Shown here: positions 48,372 through 57,800 of the stretch, piece after piece
Position numbering within the stretch: the first letter of the stretch is position 1
How the letters are laid out: every line of letters starts with the position of its first letter
NCBI GenBank assembly: GCA_035544895.1
Contig: DASZZM010000015.1
Location: 1 to 64,000 of the forward strand
Direction: 5' to 3'
Source of the DNA: JASLEW01 sp035544895
GTDB taxonomy: Bacteria > Acidobacteriota > Thermoanaerobaculia > Multivoradales > UBA5704
Length of the DNA stretch: 64,000 nt
Program-made: the position numbers and the translations under genes
The notes under the pieces: model-generated
What the model was told of the DNA's origin: nothing
The model's database searches: none
The model's input: the letters and a program-made list of their open reading frames with translations, nothing else

Positions 48372-49241
48372 CACGCTTTCCTCACCGCCAAGGGTCCCGC
48401 TGGGCCGCGCCGCCCGGGTTGCTCGGCCAGCCTCCGCGCTGCCGGCCCGGCGCCGGCCTTGGCGGGTGAGGGAGGGACAGTACGTACCAGCCGGCCTGTC
48501 CGCCGCGGAGGCGGTGTGCGAGTGCGGGGCGCAGGAGTCATTGACGGACGGCACCTGCGCCACGCCGCCGCAATCCGCCACGGCCGCGCCTGCGCCCGCT
48601 TCGCCGGCTCGCGCGACGTGCAAGACTCACTCGTCGCGGTCGGCCCGCGCCTCCTCGCCAGGCTTCAGCGATGCTTTCTCTCATCGACCCGCAACGGTAA
48701 GCCGAGTGGCCGCCGACATAAGAAAATCTACCCCTGGAAGCAGCTCGCACCGTGTCACTAGCCGCGAGCCGCAAGCAGCAAGAACCCGCCACTTCCCGAC
48801 CGCTTTCACGCCGCGGCCATCGAGCTCCTCGAGAAGCTTTGGACACTCAGGAGGTCTGCCCTTCAGCGGCCGACTCCGACGCCCTCCACGCGCCCCGCTG
48901 TCCACCGAAGGAGGCCACTTTCGCTGAAGGGACCTATATGAAAAGTTGGCCCCCTTCGCTCCCCGTGCCACGCTCGTCAGAACTACGGCCCGCCACTCAA
49001 CCTCGCGGATGCCGCTGGAGTCGTTCTAGCTGCCAGTCCCGTGGTCCCCAGCCGCTGATCCGTGCAACGGCCAAGTGGTGTTGCTCGTGGGTCGCGAACC
49101 GGAGGACGCGCCGCCCGCTGCCGCGCCATCCGTCTTCATCCGCCCGTAGCCATCGCCTTGTGCCTGGAGGCTTCGCCCGGATCTTGGTCCTGTCTAACAC
49201 CAAGTTCTGGGCCCAGCGGACCAGTCGGGACGCCGCTCGCA
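48372..49241. other. Intergenic, no supported gene
   Basis: About 870 bases between the ParA start and the end of the TPR gene. Open frames exist but are Arg/Ser/Pro-rich and have no ribosome-binding site or family resemblance. The first part should hold the parA promoter. A short repetitive-looking segment (GCCGCGAGCCGCAAGCAGC, about 48762-48780) recalls dispersed intergenic repeats but has no second copy in the window. No ParB, parS or RNA gene is seen. Confidence 0.4.
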
Positions 49242-50939
49242 CTACTGCTGGATCATTCGCAACACATTCTGACTACAAAAGCCTGATCTTTCCGCGTCCT
49301 CCACTGTCGCCCTGATCTCGTTGCGCGTTAGGTCATCGCCCGCCGTCTTCCACGCCTGAACCAGCAATGAGCAACTTCTATCAGCCGGCTCGCGCAGTTT
49401 TTGGGCGATCCTAAAGCGCAATATGTAAGCGTTGCGTAGATTAAATTCACTGTGATAATCGTTCGGTCGGACTAGCTTATTATAGATCTCGATGGCCTCG
49501 TCCCCCAGTGTCCGGCTCTCAGGCCAACGTCCTTGATCGAAATAAAGAGACGCAAGTGAGTCGAGGCCACCCGCCAAATCAGCGGCATTCTCCTCCCAAT
49601 TAGCCTTGACAAATACCCGAGTCATTGCAAGTCCCTCCTTCAAATTCTTTTCCGCTTCTCTTCGCTGCTTCAACGCAGCTTGCGCGATCCCAAGGAAGAA
49701 AAGGGCAGAAGATAGTTCTTTCTCATAGTTCTGGTTTAACGCGAAAAGCTTCTGGACCGTCTCCTTCCTGGGAGGCCCATGTGGCATCCTTCGCAGCAGC
49801 ACCACAGCCTCTCCCACACGCTGCGCGGAAGTTGAATAATCCTTGTCCAGAAGAGCCATAAAACCCGTGGCGAGAAGGGCCGTCGCGATGTACCCATCGT
49901 AGGCGTGATTCTTCTTCGCTATAGGTCTGTACGCCTCCAGCACCTTTCTCCAGAATGTTTCAAAACGCTTTTCCGATTCGTCGGAGGTTTCATCTAGCTG
50001 CGCCACTGTATCACGTGCCATCTTTAGAAGAAGCATGGCGAACGGCAGCTCGTATTCATCAGGACTAGCAAGAACTTGTGTGATCATTACGTCCATTTGT
50101 TCCTGAGAATGCCTTACGAAATCGGCCTGACGATTCTTTTCCTCCAAGCTACCAATTTCGGCAATCGCAAGAGACCTCAGATCGAGTGCGATACGTATCT
50201 GTAGAGCGATTACCAAGTCGACACCGTAAGCCTTAACATCATTTTTGGCAAGCGGCCGGAGTCTCAGTAGAAGACCGTCGCAAATCTGTTCAGCGGCCTT
50301 TGACTGATCATCATGTGCCAGCGCCCTTAAATAACCGGAGGCATAGAAGATATTGTCTTGGCGATACTGGTATGCCTTTGCATAGTGGGAGACACCATTC
50401 TTCCAGTCGAGACGCTCGTCAGCCAACAGAGCCGCTCGAAAATGACTCTCAGCTACGCGGTCAACGTCCTGCTCTTGCCAGTCAATGAGAAGATTGAGTG
50501 CCGCGCCTGCCTCATCGAGCTTGGCAGAACTCTGCAGCTCGAAACTTCTCTCTCGGAGTTCGCTTAGCAAGTTTGGTGTCGGAGATTGCCGCTGCTTCAG
50601 TTTCAGCTCGTTGGCCAATTCCTGTTGAGCTTTTTCATAGCCATCAAGTTGGGCCTCTAGATACTCGAGATGTTTCTTTTGCTGACCGATGTTCACGCCT
50701 TGTTTTGTCAGTTTTTCCTCAAGTGACTTCCTGAGGGTGCTATCAAGGTGAACGTGGGTAACTGAGCAATTACCAACGCTGACAATACCTTGAATGTTTA
50801 TGCCGGCAACGGCGTTGCAGTCACCGTTGATCGTCTGAGTTACTGACGAGGTCGAGACTACGTCAGAGTTGCCGGCTAGGGCTGCGGTCTCCGTTATCGT
50901 CAAGAGAGCCGGCCAGATCAGGAAATGAGGGAGCTTCAA
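49242..50939 (-). CDS. Secreted TQTI-motif protein with TPR-like helical repeats
   Basis: A 565-residue protein from a TTG that overlaps the upstream stop as TTGA. Residues about 1-22 are a signal peptide (HFLIWPALLTITETAALAG). The next segment, SSVTQTINGDCNAVAGINIQ, is a short glycine/asparagine motif also found in the upstream gene. A coiled coil follows (about 68-125), then ~430 residues of TPR-like helical pairs (AALLADERLDWKNGVSHYAK and DLAGGLDSLASLYFDQGRWP). G+C is clearly below the surroundings. Divergent from the DISARM operon. It may be a sensor or scaffold in the periplasm or at the membrane; no catalytic domain is visible. Confidence 0.6.
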   Translation of the reverse strand: MKLPHFLIWPALLTITETAALAGNSDVVSTSSVTQTINGDCNAVAGINIQGIVSVGNCSVTHVHLDSTLRKSLEEKLTKQGVNIGQQKKHLEYLEAQLDGYEKAQQELANELKLKQRQSPTPNLLSELRERSFELQSSAKLDEAGAALNLLIDWQEQDVDRVAESHFRAALLADERLDWKNGVSHYAKAYQYRQDNIFYASGYLRALAHDDQSKAAEQICDGLLLRLRPLAKNDVKAYGVDLVIALQIRIALDLRSLAIAEIGSLEEKNRQADFVRHSQEQMDVMITQVLASPDEYELPFAMLLLKMARDTVAQLDETSDESEKRFETFWRKVLEAYRPIAKKNHAYDGYIATALLATGFMALLDKDYSTSAQRVGEAVVLLRRMPHGPPRKETVQKLFALNQNYEKELSSALFFLGIAQAALKQRREAEKNLKEGLAMTRVFVKANWEENAADLAGGLDSLASLYFDQGRWPESRTLGDEAIEIYNKLVRPNDYHSEFNLRNAYILRFRIAQKLREPADRSCSLLVQAWKTAGDDLTRNEIRATVEDAERSGFCSQNVLRMIQQ

Positions 50940-51442
50940 TGTGGATCCTTTACCCTGGCCGGGGGCGACGGCGTGCCAATCATCGGTGCGTGAGCCGTTG
51001 TAGTCCCACCAACAGAGACACCGGAGGTGGCGTTCCCGCTCCCGGTTATGGTCTGGGTAATGCTTCCTGTTGTCACCGATGGCGAAGGTGGTGTGATGAT
51101 CGTCGCGGGTTGCGGAGTAGCCTTAGCGATTGCGCCCTTCTCAGATGAAGGTATACCTAGAAAGAAGAGGAGTAGGACTAAGGTAAAGATGGCAAACGCT
51201 CCCGTCGCACGAATCTGTGGTTTTGAAACGTTGAGCGGAAGCTCACCGCTAAGATCCATGCTGCCTATGAACAGATAAGCGGAAAAGCCAGCGGCGAGTG
51301 CGGCGAGAAATCTGATGATGGAAAGCGTGGCAGCAGTAGTCTCCTTCAGAGGGTAGAAAAGGAATATAATGAAAACAATTACAACGAGTGCTGTCAACGC
51401 TAAGCCAAGTGAACGGTCGCGTGTCTGCTGAGGCGTCGTCAT
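50936..51442 (-). CDS. Membrane protein with C-terminal TQTI motif
   Basis: 168 residues from the ATG at 51442 with GGGAGGAG upstream; the longer extension to 51535 is rejected. Three hydrophobic spans are visible: LGLALTALVVIVFIIFLFYP, LSIIRFLAALAAGFSAYLFI and AFAIFTLVLLLFFLGI. The ~60-residue tail contains SITQTITGSGNATSGVSVGG, the same spacing (TQTIxGxxNAxxG) as in the downstream protein. The two genes overlap by four bases and form an operon. They diverge from drmD, and 206 bases separate the starts. The motif suggests a common binding interface between the two proteins. Confidence 0.6.
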   Translation of the reverse strand: MTTPQQTRDRSLGLALTALVVIVFIIFLFYPLKETTAATLSIIRFLAALAAGFSAYLFIGSMDLSGELPLNVSKPQIRATGAFAIFTLVLLLFFLGIPSSEKGAIAKATPQPATIITPPSPSVTTGSITQTITGSGNATSGVSVGGTTTAHAPMIGTPSPPARVKDPH

Positions 51443-51648
51443 GGGCCGCTCCTCCCGGAGAGATGTATAGAGGTATGCAAAAGCCTGCATGCCGGTTGCG
51501 TAAACTATGGTTGAGGATACCAGAATCAAGGGCAATGAAGCAAGGACCAGTCGGTCGCCATCGCGGCGGTCGCGCGGCCGCTCGCGTCTTTGCGGTAAAA
51601 CTCGGCCTCCGCCGGCCCTCCATCCGGTCTCATGTTAGCCTATGAAAT

Positions 51649-54600
51649 ATGCCTCCTTTCCCTTCAGATTCACCCTTTGGGGGGACACCGGAGCTGGGTC
51701 AGCTCGTCTCGGTGCGCCAGCGACGGTACGTGACCACCGAGGTAGGCGAGTCGGTCTCGCGCGATAGAGGCACCAGCGTCAGTTTCGATCGCCCTGAACA
51801 CCTCGTAAGCCTCTCGTGCCTGGAGGATGACGCACTGGGAGAGGAGATCCAGGTCATCTGGGAGCTGGAGCCGGGCGCTCGGGTGCTGGAGAAGGTCGAC
51901 TTGCCGCCAAGTCCTACTGCGTTCGACGACCCGACCACGCTCGATGCATTCCTCGACGCGGTCCGCTGGGGCGCTGCTTCGTCGGCTGACGTCAGGGCCC
52001 TCCAGGCACCGTTCCACAGCGGCATCGACATCGAGGACTATCAGCTAGACCCGGTCGTCCGGGCGATCCGCATGCCGCGGGCCAATCTGCTCATTGCGGA
52101 CGACGTCGGTCTCGGCAAGACAATTGAGGCCGGGCTGGTCATGCTCGAGTTGATCCTTCGTCACCGCGCCCGCCGCATCCTCGTGGCTTGCCCGTCGAGC
52201 CTCCAGATTCAGTGGCGCGACCAGATGCGCGACAAGTTCGGCCTCGAGTTCCGGATCGTAGATTCCGACCTGCTGCGGCAACTCCGCCGGGAGCGCGGCC
52301 TTCACGCGAATCCCTGGAAGCACTTCCCGCGGCTCATCACTTCGATCGACTTCCTCAAGCGCGAGCGGCCGCTACGCCTGTTCAAAGAGACCCTCCCTAG
52401 CGAAGGCGAGGCGCTCTACCCACGACGCTATGATGTGCTCGTGGTAGACGAGGCACACAACTGCGCCCCGTCGGGCCGCGGCAAGTACGCCACCGACTCG
52501 CAGCGCACACTTGCGTTGCGCACCATCACCCCGCACTTCGAGCACAAGCTCTTCCTCACCGCCACCCCCCACAACGGCTACATCGAGAGCTTTTCCGCCG
52601 TCTTGGAGCTACTCGATAACCAGCGCTTCCACCGCGGCACCGAGCCTGATCGCAAGCAGCTCGCCGCGGTCATGGTCCGACGACTCAAGTCGGAGATGAA
52701 GGACTTCACCGGCGCGCGGCGGTTCCCAGACCGCGTCCTCGAGGCGCTCGAGGTCGACTACACCGCCGAGGAGAAAGCCGCCCACGACGCGCTGCGACGC
52801 TACACCACCCTACGCGAACATGGGATCCGCCACACCGGCGAGCGCCTGGCAACCGAGTTCGTGCTCAAGACCCTGAAGAAACGCCTTTTCTCGAGCCCCG
52901 CCGCCTTCGCCTCGACCCTCGCTCGGCACGAAGAGACTTTGAAAGCACTGCGGAAGGCCGACAAGACGCCGACGGCGAGCGTGCTGCGCCGCCAGATCGC
53001 GGACCTCGAGGAGGAGTACGCCGATGACCAAGAGGCCGAGGAGGCCACGCGCAGCACGGTCGAGGCGGCGACCCGGCTGTTCCGTGACCCGACCGACGAG
53101 GAAGACCGCCTGCTACGCGAAATGCGACAGTGGGCAGACCGAGCTGTCGTCGGGCCGGATGCGAAGGCGAGAATCCTCGTCGACTCGCTCAAAAAGACCG
53201 TCCGACCAGCCGGTACTTGGGCGGAGACTCGCGTCATCATCTTCACCGAGTACCGCACGACTCAGAAGTGGCTGCAGGAGCGCCTGGCCTACGAGGGCTT
53301 CGGCGGGGGGCGGGTGATGCTGCTCTACGGCGGTATGGACCCGCAGCAGCGTGAGGCAGTGAAGGCCGCGTTTCAGTACGACCCGAAGCAGAGCCCGGTT
53401 CGCATCCTGCTCGCCACTGATGCGGCCTCCGAGGGCATCGACCTGCAGAACCACTGCTCGCGGCTGATCCACTACGAGATCCCGTGGAATCCGAATCGGA
53501 TGGAGCAGCGAAACGGCCGCATCGACCGTCACGGTCAGCGCGAGGCTAAGGTCGAGATCTACCACTTCGTCGGCCGCGGCTTCCGCGACCACGAGCGAAG
53601 TGGCGCTTACATCAAGCCGGGCGACCTTGAGGGAGACCTCGAGTTTCTGCTCCGCGCCGCGAAGAAAGTCCAGGCGATCCGGGAGGACCTCGGCAAGGTT
53701 GGGCCCGTCATCGCGGACCAGGTCGAGGAGGCCATGTTCGGCCGCCGGCGCTCCCTCGACACCGACCGCGCCGAGAGTGAGGCCGCCCCCGTGCGCCGGA
53801 TGCTGAAGTTCGAGCGCAACCTTCGCGAGCAGATCCAGCGCCTGCGTGACCAGCTTGGCGAGACGATGCGCGAGCTTCGCCTCTCTCCGGCCAACATCGA
53901 ACGGGTCGTCACCACGGCCCTCGATCTTGCCGGCCAACCCGCCCTTCTCCCCGCGACCAACCGGATCGACGTGCCAGGCCCGTCGTTCCAGCTCCCCGCG
54001 CTCACCGGGAGCTGGCAGTACTGCGCCGAGGGTCTGCGCCACCCGCACAGCGGCGAGGTGCGCCGGATCGTCTTCGACCACATCCTCGCCTCCGGCCGAG
54101 ACGACCTGGTACTCGCCCACCTGAACCACCGACTCGTGCAGATGAGCCTGCGCCTGCTTCGCGCCGAAGTGTGGTCCACCGAGGGAAAGCGCAAGCTCCA
54201 GCGAGTGACGGCACGCCTGGCGCCGGATGAAGCGCTCCGGGAGCCGGTCATGATCGCCCATGCCCGTCTGGTGGTAATAGGCGGCAACCGCCATCGCCTC
54301 CACGAGGAGATCATCCACGCTGGGGGCGTTCTGCGCGAGGGCCGCTTCGTCGCCATCAACGTTGGCGAGACCGAGCGGGCGCTCGCCGCCACGCTGCCTG
54401 CGGTTCCGTCAGCGGCCCTTCGCCAGACGCTACTGGCCCTCTACCCGAAGCACCGCGCCGCGCTCGCCGGCGCCCTCGAGGCCAGGATGCGCGACCGCAC
54501 AAACGGGCTTGAGAGACTCCTCGCCGAGCGGCGTGACAAGGAGGTCTCCGACATCCGCAAGATCCTGGAGGAGCTACGCCGACTCATCGCTGAAAAACTC

Positions 54601-54822
54601 GACGATCCCGGCCTCGAGCAGATGACCTTCGAGGGCTGGGAGACTCCCGAGCGCGAACAGCTTGAACGCAATCTGGACGCGCTGCGCGTCCGTCTGCGCG
54701 AGATCCCAACCGAGATCGACCGCGAGACGGCTGCCGCCGCGGCGCGGTTTTCCAATCTCCAACCACGCCTCTTTCCGGTCGCGGTGACGTTCGTCGTCCC
54801 GCGCCGTCTCACCCAAGGGTGA
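51649..54822 (+). CDS. drmD: DISARM class 1 SNF2-like helicase DrmD
   Basis: A 1057-residue SF2 helicase. The N-terminus (LGQLVSVRQRRYVTTEV) is the usual DrmD opening. Motif I is DDVGLGKTIE at 151-160, motif II VVDEAHNCA, motif III LTATPHNG, and the C-terminal lobe has DAASEGIDLQ and HYEIPWNPNRMEQRNGRIDR (motifs V and VI). It is followed by ~400 residues of helical family-specific sequence. In class 1 DISARM, DrmD acts with a methyltransferase and DrmA/DrmB to restrict incoming phage DNA. Its stop overlaps the methyltransferase start (GTGA, 54819-54822), so translation is coupled. Intact. Confidence 0.92.
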   Translation: MPPFPSDSPFGGTPELGQLVSVRQRRYVTTEVGESVSRDRGTSVSFDRPEHLVSLSCLEDDALGEEIQVIWELEPGARVLEKVDLPPSPTAFDDPTTLDAFLDAVRWGAASSADVRALQAPFHSGIDIEDYQLDPVVRAIRMPRANLLIADDVGLGKTIEAGLVMLELILRHRARRILVACPSSLQIQWRDQMRDKFGLEFRIVDSDLLRQLRRERGLHANPWKHFPRLITSIDFLKRERPLRLFKETLPSEGEALYPRRYDVLVVDEAHNCAPSGRGKYATDSQRTLALRTITPHFEHKLFLTATPHNGYIESFSAVLELLDNQRFHRGTEPDRKQLAAVMVRRLKSEMKDFTGARRFPDRVLEALEVDYTAEEKAAHDALRRYTTLREHGIRHTGERLATEFVLKTLKKRLFSSPAAFASTLARHEETLKALRKADKTPTASVLRRQIADLEEEYADDQEAEEATRSTVEAATRLFRDPTDEEDRLLREMRQWADRAVVGPDAKARILVDSLKKTVRPAGTWAETRVIIFTEYRTTQKWLQERLAYEGFGGGRVMLLYGGMDPQQREAVKAAFQYDPKQSPVRILLATDAASEGIDLQNHCSRLIHYEIPWNPNRMEQRNGRIDRHGQREAKVEIYHFVGRGFRDHERSGAYIKPGDLEGDLEFLLRAAKKVQAIREDLGKVGPVIADQVEEAMFGRRRSLDTDRAESEAAPVRRMLKFERNLREQIQRLRDQLGETMRELRLSPANIERVVTTALDLAGQPALLPATNRIDVPGPSFQLPALTGSWQYCAEGLRHPHSGEVRRIVFDHILASGRDDLVLAHLNHRLVQMSLRLLRAEVWSTEGKRKLQRVTARLAPDEALREPVMIAHARLVVIGGNRHRLHEEIIHAGGVLREGRFVAINVGETERALAATLPAVPSAALRQTLLALYPKHRAALAGALEARMRDRTNGLERLLAERRDKEVSDIRKILEELRRLIAEKLDDPGLEQMTFEGWETPEREQLERNLDALRVRLREIPTEIDRETAAAAARFSNLQPRLFPVAVTFVVPRRLTQG

Positions 54823-57800
54823 CCATGTCGATCGCCCGTCACCACAGCGAATGGCTCTCCCTGGTTGAGGTCTCAGGTCCGTTCCTGAGCTTGCCGGTCC
54901 TGATGCGCGCCTTCCCGCAGGGTCTCGAGGACATCGACCCCGCCATGGCGCAACAGCTCCGCATTGCCTACGCCGAGTGGCAAGACGACCTGGAGCACCG
55001 CACGCGCGCCGCCGCCACACATCGGGAGTGGATCGGTTACGTGCTGCGGCGCATCCTCGAGTTTCCCGAAGAGGCCATCGCCGAGGGCCAGGCGATCTCT
55101 GACTCGCTCAAGGCCACCGTGCCTGAACACCGCGAGACCCTGCGGCCCACTCACGTGATCCGCGACCCCGCGGACAGCAAGCCGCACCTGCTAGTCGTTG
55201 CCTATCCGCCCCAGCAGGCCCTCGACAAAAAGGTTTCCGGCAGGCACTGGGTCGCCTCGCCCGAGACCCGGATGACCGAGCTGCTCCACGCCTCCGGCAT
55301 GCGCCTCGGCCTCGTCACCAACGGCGAGCACTGGCTGCTCGTGGACTCCCCGCGAGACGACACTGCCGGCTTCGCCTCGTGGTACGCAGAGCTATGGATT
55401 GAGGAGCGCCTCACCCTGCGCGCCTTCCGGTCTCTCATCGGCTTCCGGCGTTTCTTCGGGGTGGCGGCCACCGATACCCTCGAGGTACTGCTCGCCGAAA
55501 GCGCCGAGAGCCAGCAGGAGGTCACCGACCAGCTCGGCTATCAAGTCCGCCGCGCTGTCGAGGTTCTCGTCCAGGCCCTCGATCAGTCCGATCAGGACCA
55601 CGGCCGCCAGCTCCTCGCTAGCGTGCCTGAGGCCGAGATCTACGAGGCCGCGCTCACCGTCATGATGAGGCTCGTGTTCCTCTTCTGCGCCGAGGAACGA
55701 GACCTGCTCCTCCTCGGCGACCCCCTCTTCGACCAGCATTACGCTGTCTCGCCGTTGCGGGGCCAGCTCCGCCAGGCGGCCGACTTGCACGGCGAGGAGG
55801 TCCTCGAACGTCGGCACGACGCTTGGTGCCGCCTGCTCGCCACCTTCCGCGCGGTCCACGGTGGAGTGCGGCATGAGCGCATGACGATCCCGCCCTACGG
55901 CGGCACCCTCTTCGACCCCGACCGATTCCCGTTCCTGGAGGGGCGGAGGCGCGGCACGACCTGGCGAACGAGCACTGCCGATCCGCTCCCGGTGAGCAAT
56001 CGCACCGTGCTCCATCTGCTCGAAGCCCTCCAGCTCCTGCAGGTGAAGGTGCCCGGTGGCGGCCCGGCCGAGGCGCGACGGCTCTCCTTCCGCGCCCTCG
56101 ACATCGAGCAGATCGGCCACGTTTACGAGGGACTCCTCGACCACACCGCGAAGCGCGCAACGGCCGTCACTCTGGGCCTCGCCGGCGCTCGCGCCAAGAC
56201 CCGCGACTACGAGCCCGAGGTGCCGCTGTCGACCCTCGAGGCGCTTGCGGCCAAGGGTCGATCAGCGCTCGTCGAGTACCTGATCGAGGGCACGCACCGT
56301 TCGGCCAAGGCGATCGAGAAGGCCCTCGACCGCGGCCCTGACCCTGAGAATGAGCAGAAGCTCCGCGTCGGTTGTGGGTCGGTCAAGGACGCCGAGGCGC
56401 TCTTTCAGCGCATTCGGCCGTTTGGGGCGCTCATCCGCACTGACAGCTTCGGCCATCCGGTGATCATCAACACCGGCAGCGTCTACGTCACCGAAGGCAT
56501 CGACCGCCGCTCCACAGGCACGCAGTACACCCCGCGCAGTCTGACCGAGCCAATCGTGCAGCACACCCTTGAGCCCCTGGTTTACGAGGGGCCAGGCGAG
56601 GGGAAATCGCGCGAGCTCTGGAGGCTCCGCTCAGCGTGCGAGCTGCTCGCCCTCGCCATCTGCGACTTCACCTGCGGATCGGGCGCATTCATCGTCCAGG
56701 CGTGCCGCTACCTGGCTGACCGGCTCCTCGAGGCCTGGGAGGAAGTCGAGCGTCAGAACCCCGGCGCGCTGCACATCACCCCCGAGGGGGAAGTCTCTCA
56801 AGGCCTGCCCGAGGAGCGACTGATCCCAAAGGATCCCGACGAGCGCATAACCTTCGCCAGGCGCCTCGTCGCCCAGCGCTGCCTCTACGGCGTCGACGTG
56901 AACCCTCTCGCCGTCGAGATGACGAAGCTTTCCATGTGGCTGCTAACCCTGGCCAAAGAAAAGCCGTTCACCTTCCTCGACCACGCCATTCGCTGTGGCG
57001 ACTCGCTGGTTGGTATCACAGGCATCGAGCAGCTTAAGCGATTCAGCCTCGCCGAGGGCCCGGTCCAAACGACGATTGCGCAAGCCGAGTCGTTCGACGC
57101 CCACATCGACGACGCCATCGCCAAGCGCCTGCGGCTCGAGACAATGGAGGGCAGCACCGTCGACCACGTGGAGGCGCAAAAGTACCTCCTCGGCGAGGCA
57201 GAGCGAGGGCTCGCGCGGTTGAAGGCTGCCGCAGATCAGCTCATTGCCGCGGAGGTCGGGGATACTGCTCGCGATGACGCGATCAGAACTGCAAACAACA
57301 TACTCGGCGAGCGAGACGCTCCTTGGCTTCAGGGACCAAGGCACCGCCGGGCGTTTCATTGGTCGTTAGAGTTCCCGGAGGTCATCGAAGGGCGTGGTGG
57401 GTTCGACGCCCTCCTTGGGAACCCGCCATTCCGAGGCGGTCTGATGATCACGCGCGACCTGGGCTCGGCGTACACCAGATTCCTGAAGGACACAACTTCC
57501 CATGCAGGTGCAACGACAGACCTTTGCGCGTATTTCTTCAGGCGGGCCTTTCACCTACTCCGCAGTGGCGGTTGTCTAGGATTGATTGCAACCAACTCCA
57601 TCCGCGAAGGTGACACACGCGTGACATCACTGGACACCATCGTCAACGAGGGCGGGGTGATCTTCCGGGCCATTAGATCCATGCCATGGCCTGGCGCTGC
57701 TGCCCTCCACGTTTCGAGGCTCCATATATCCAGCGGTCTCTGGGCGGGAATCCGACACCTGGACGGTGTGGAGGTAGACAACATCGGGCCCGACCTAGCG

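Noticed and set aside
53113..54318. Minus-strand frame opposite drmD
   Set aside because: No motif or start signal; drmD on the plus strand is intact and recognisable.
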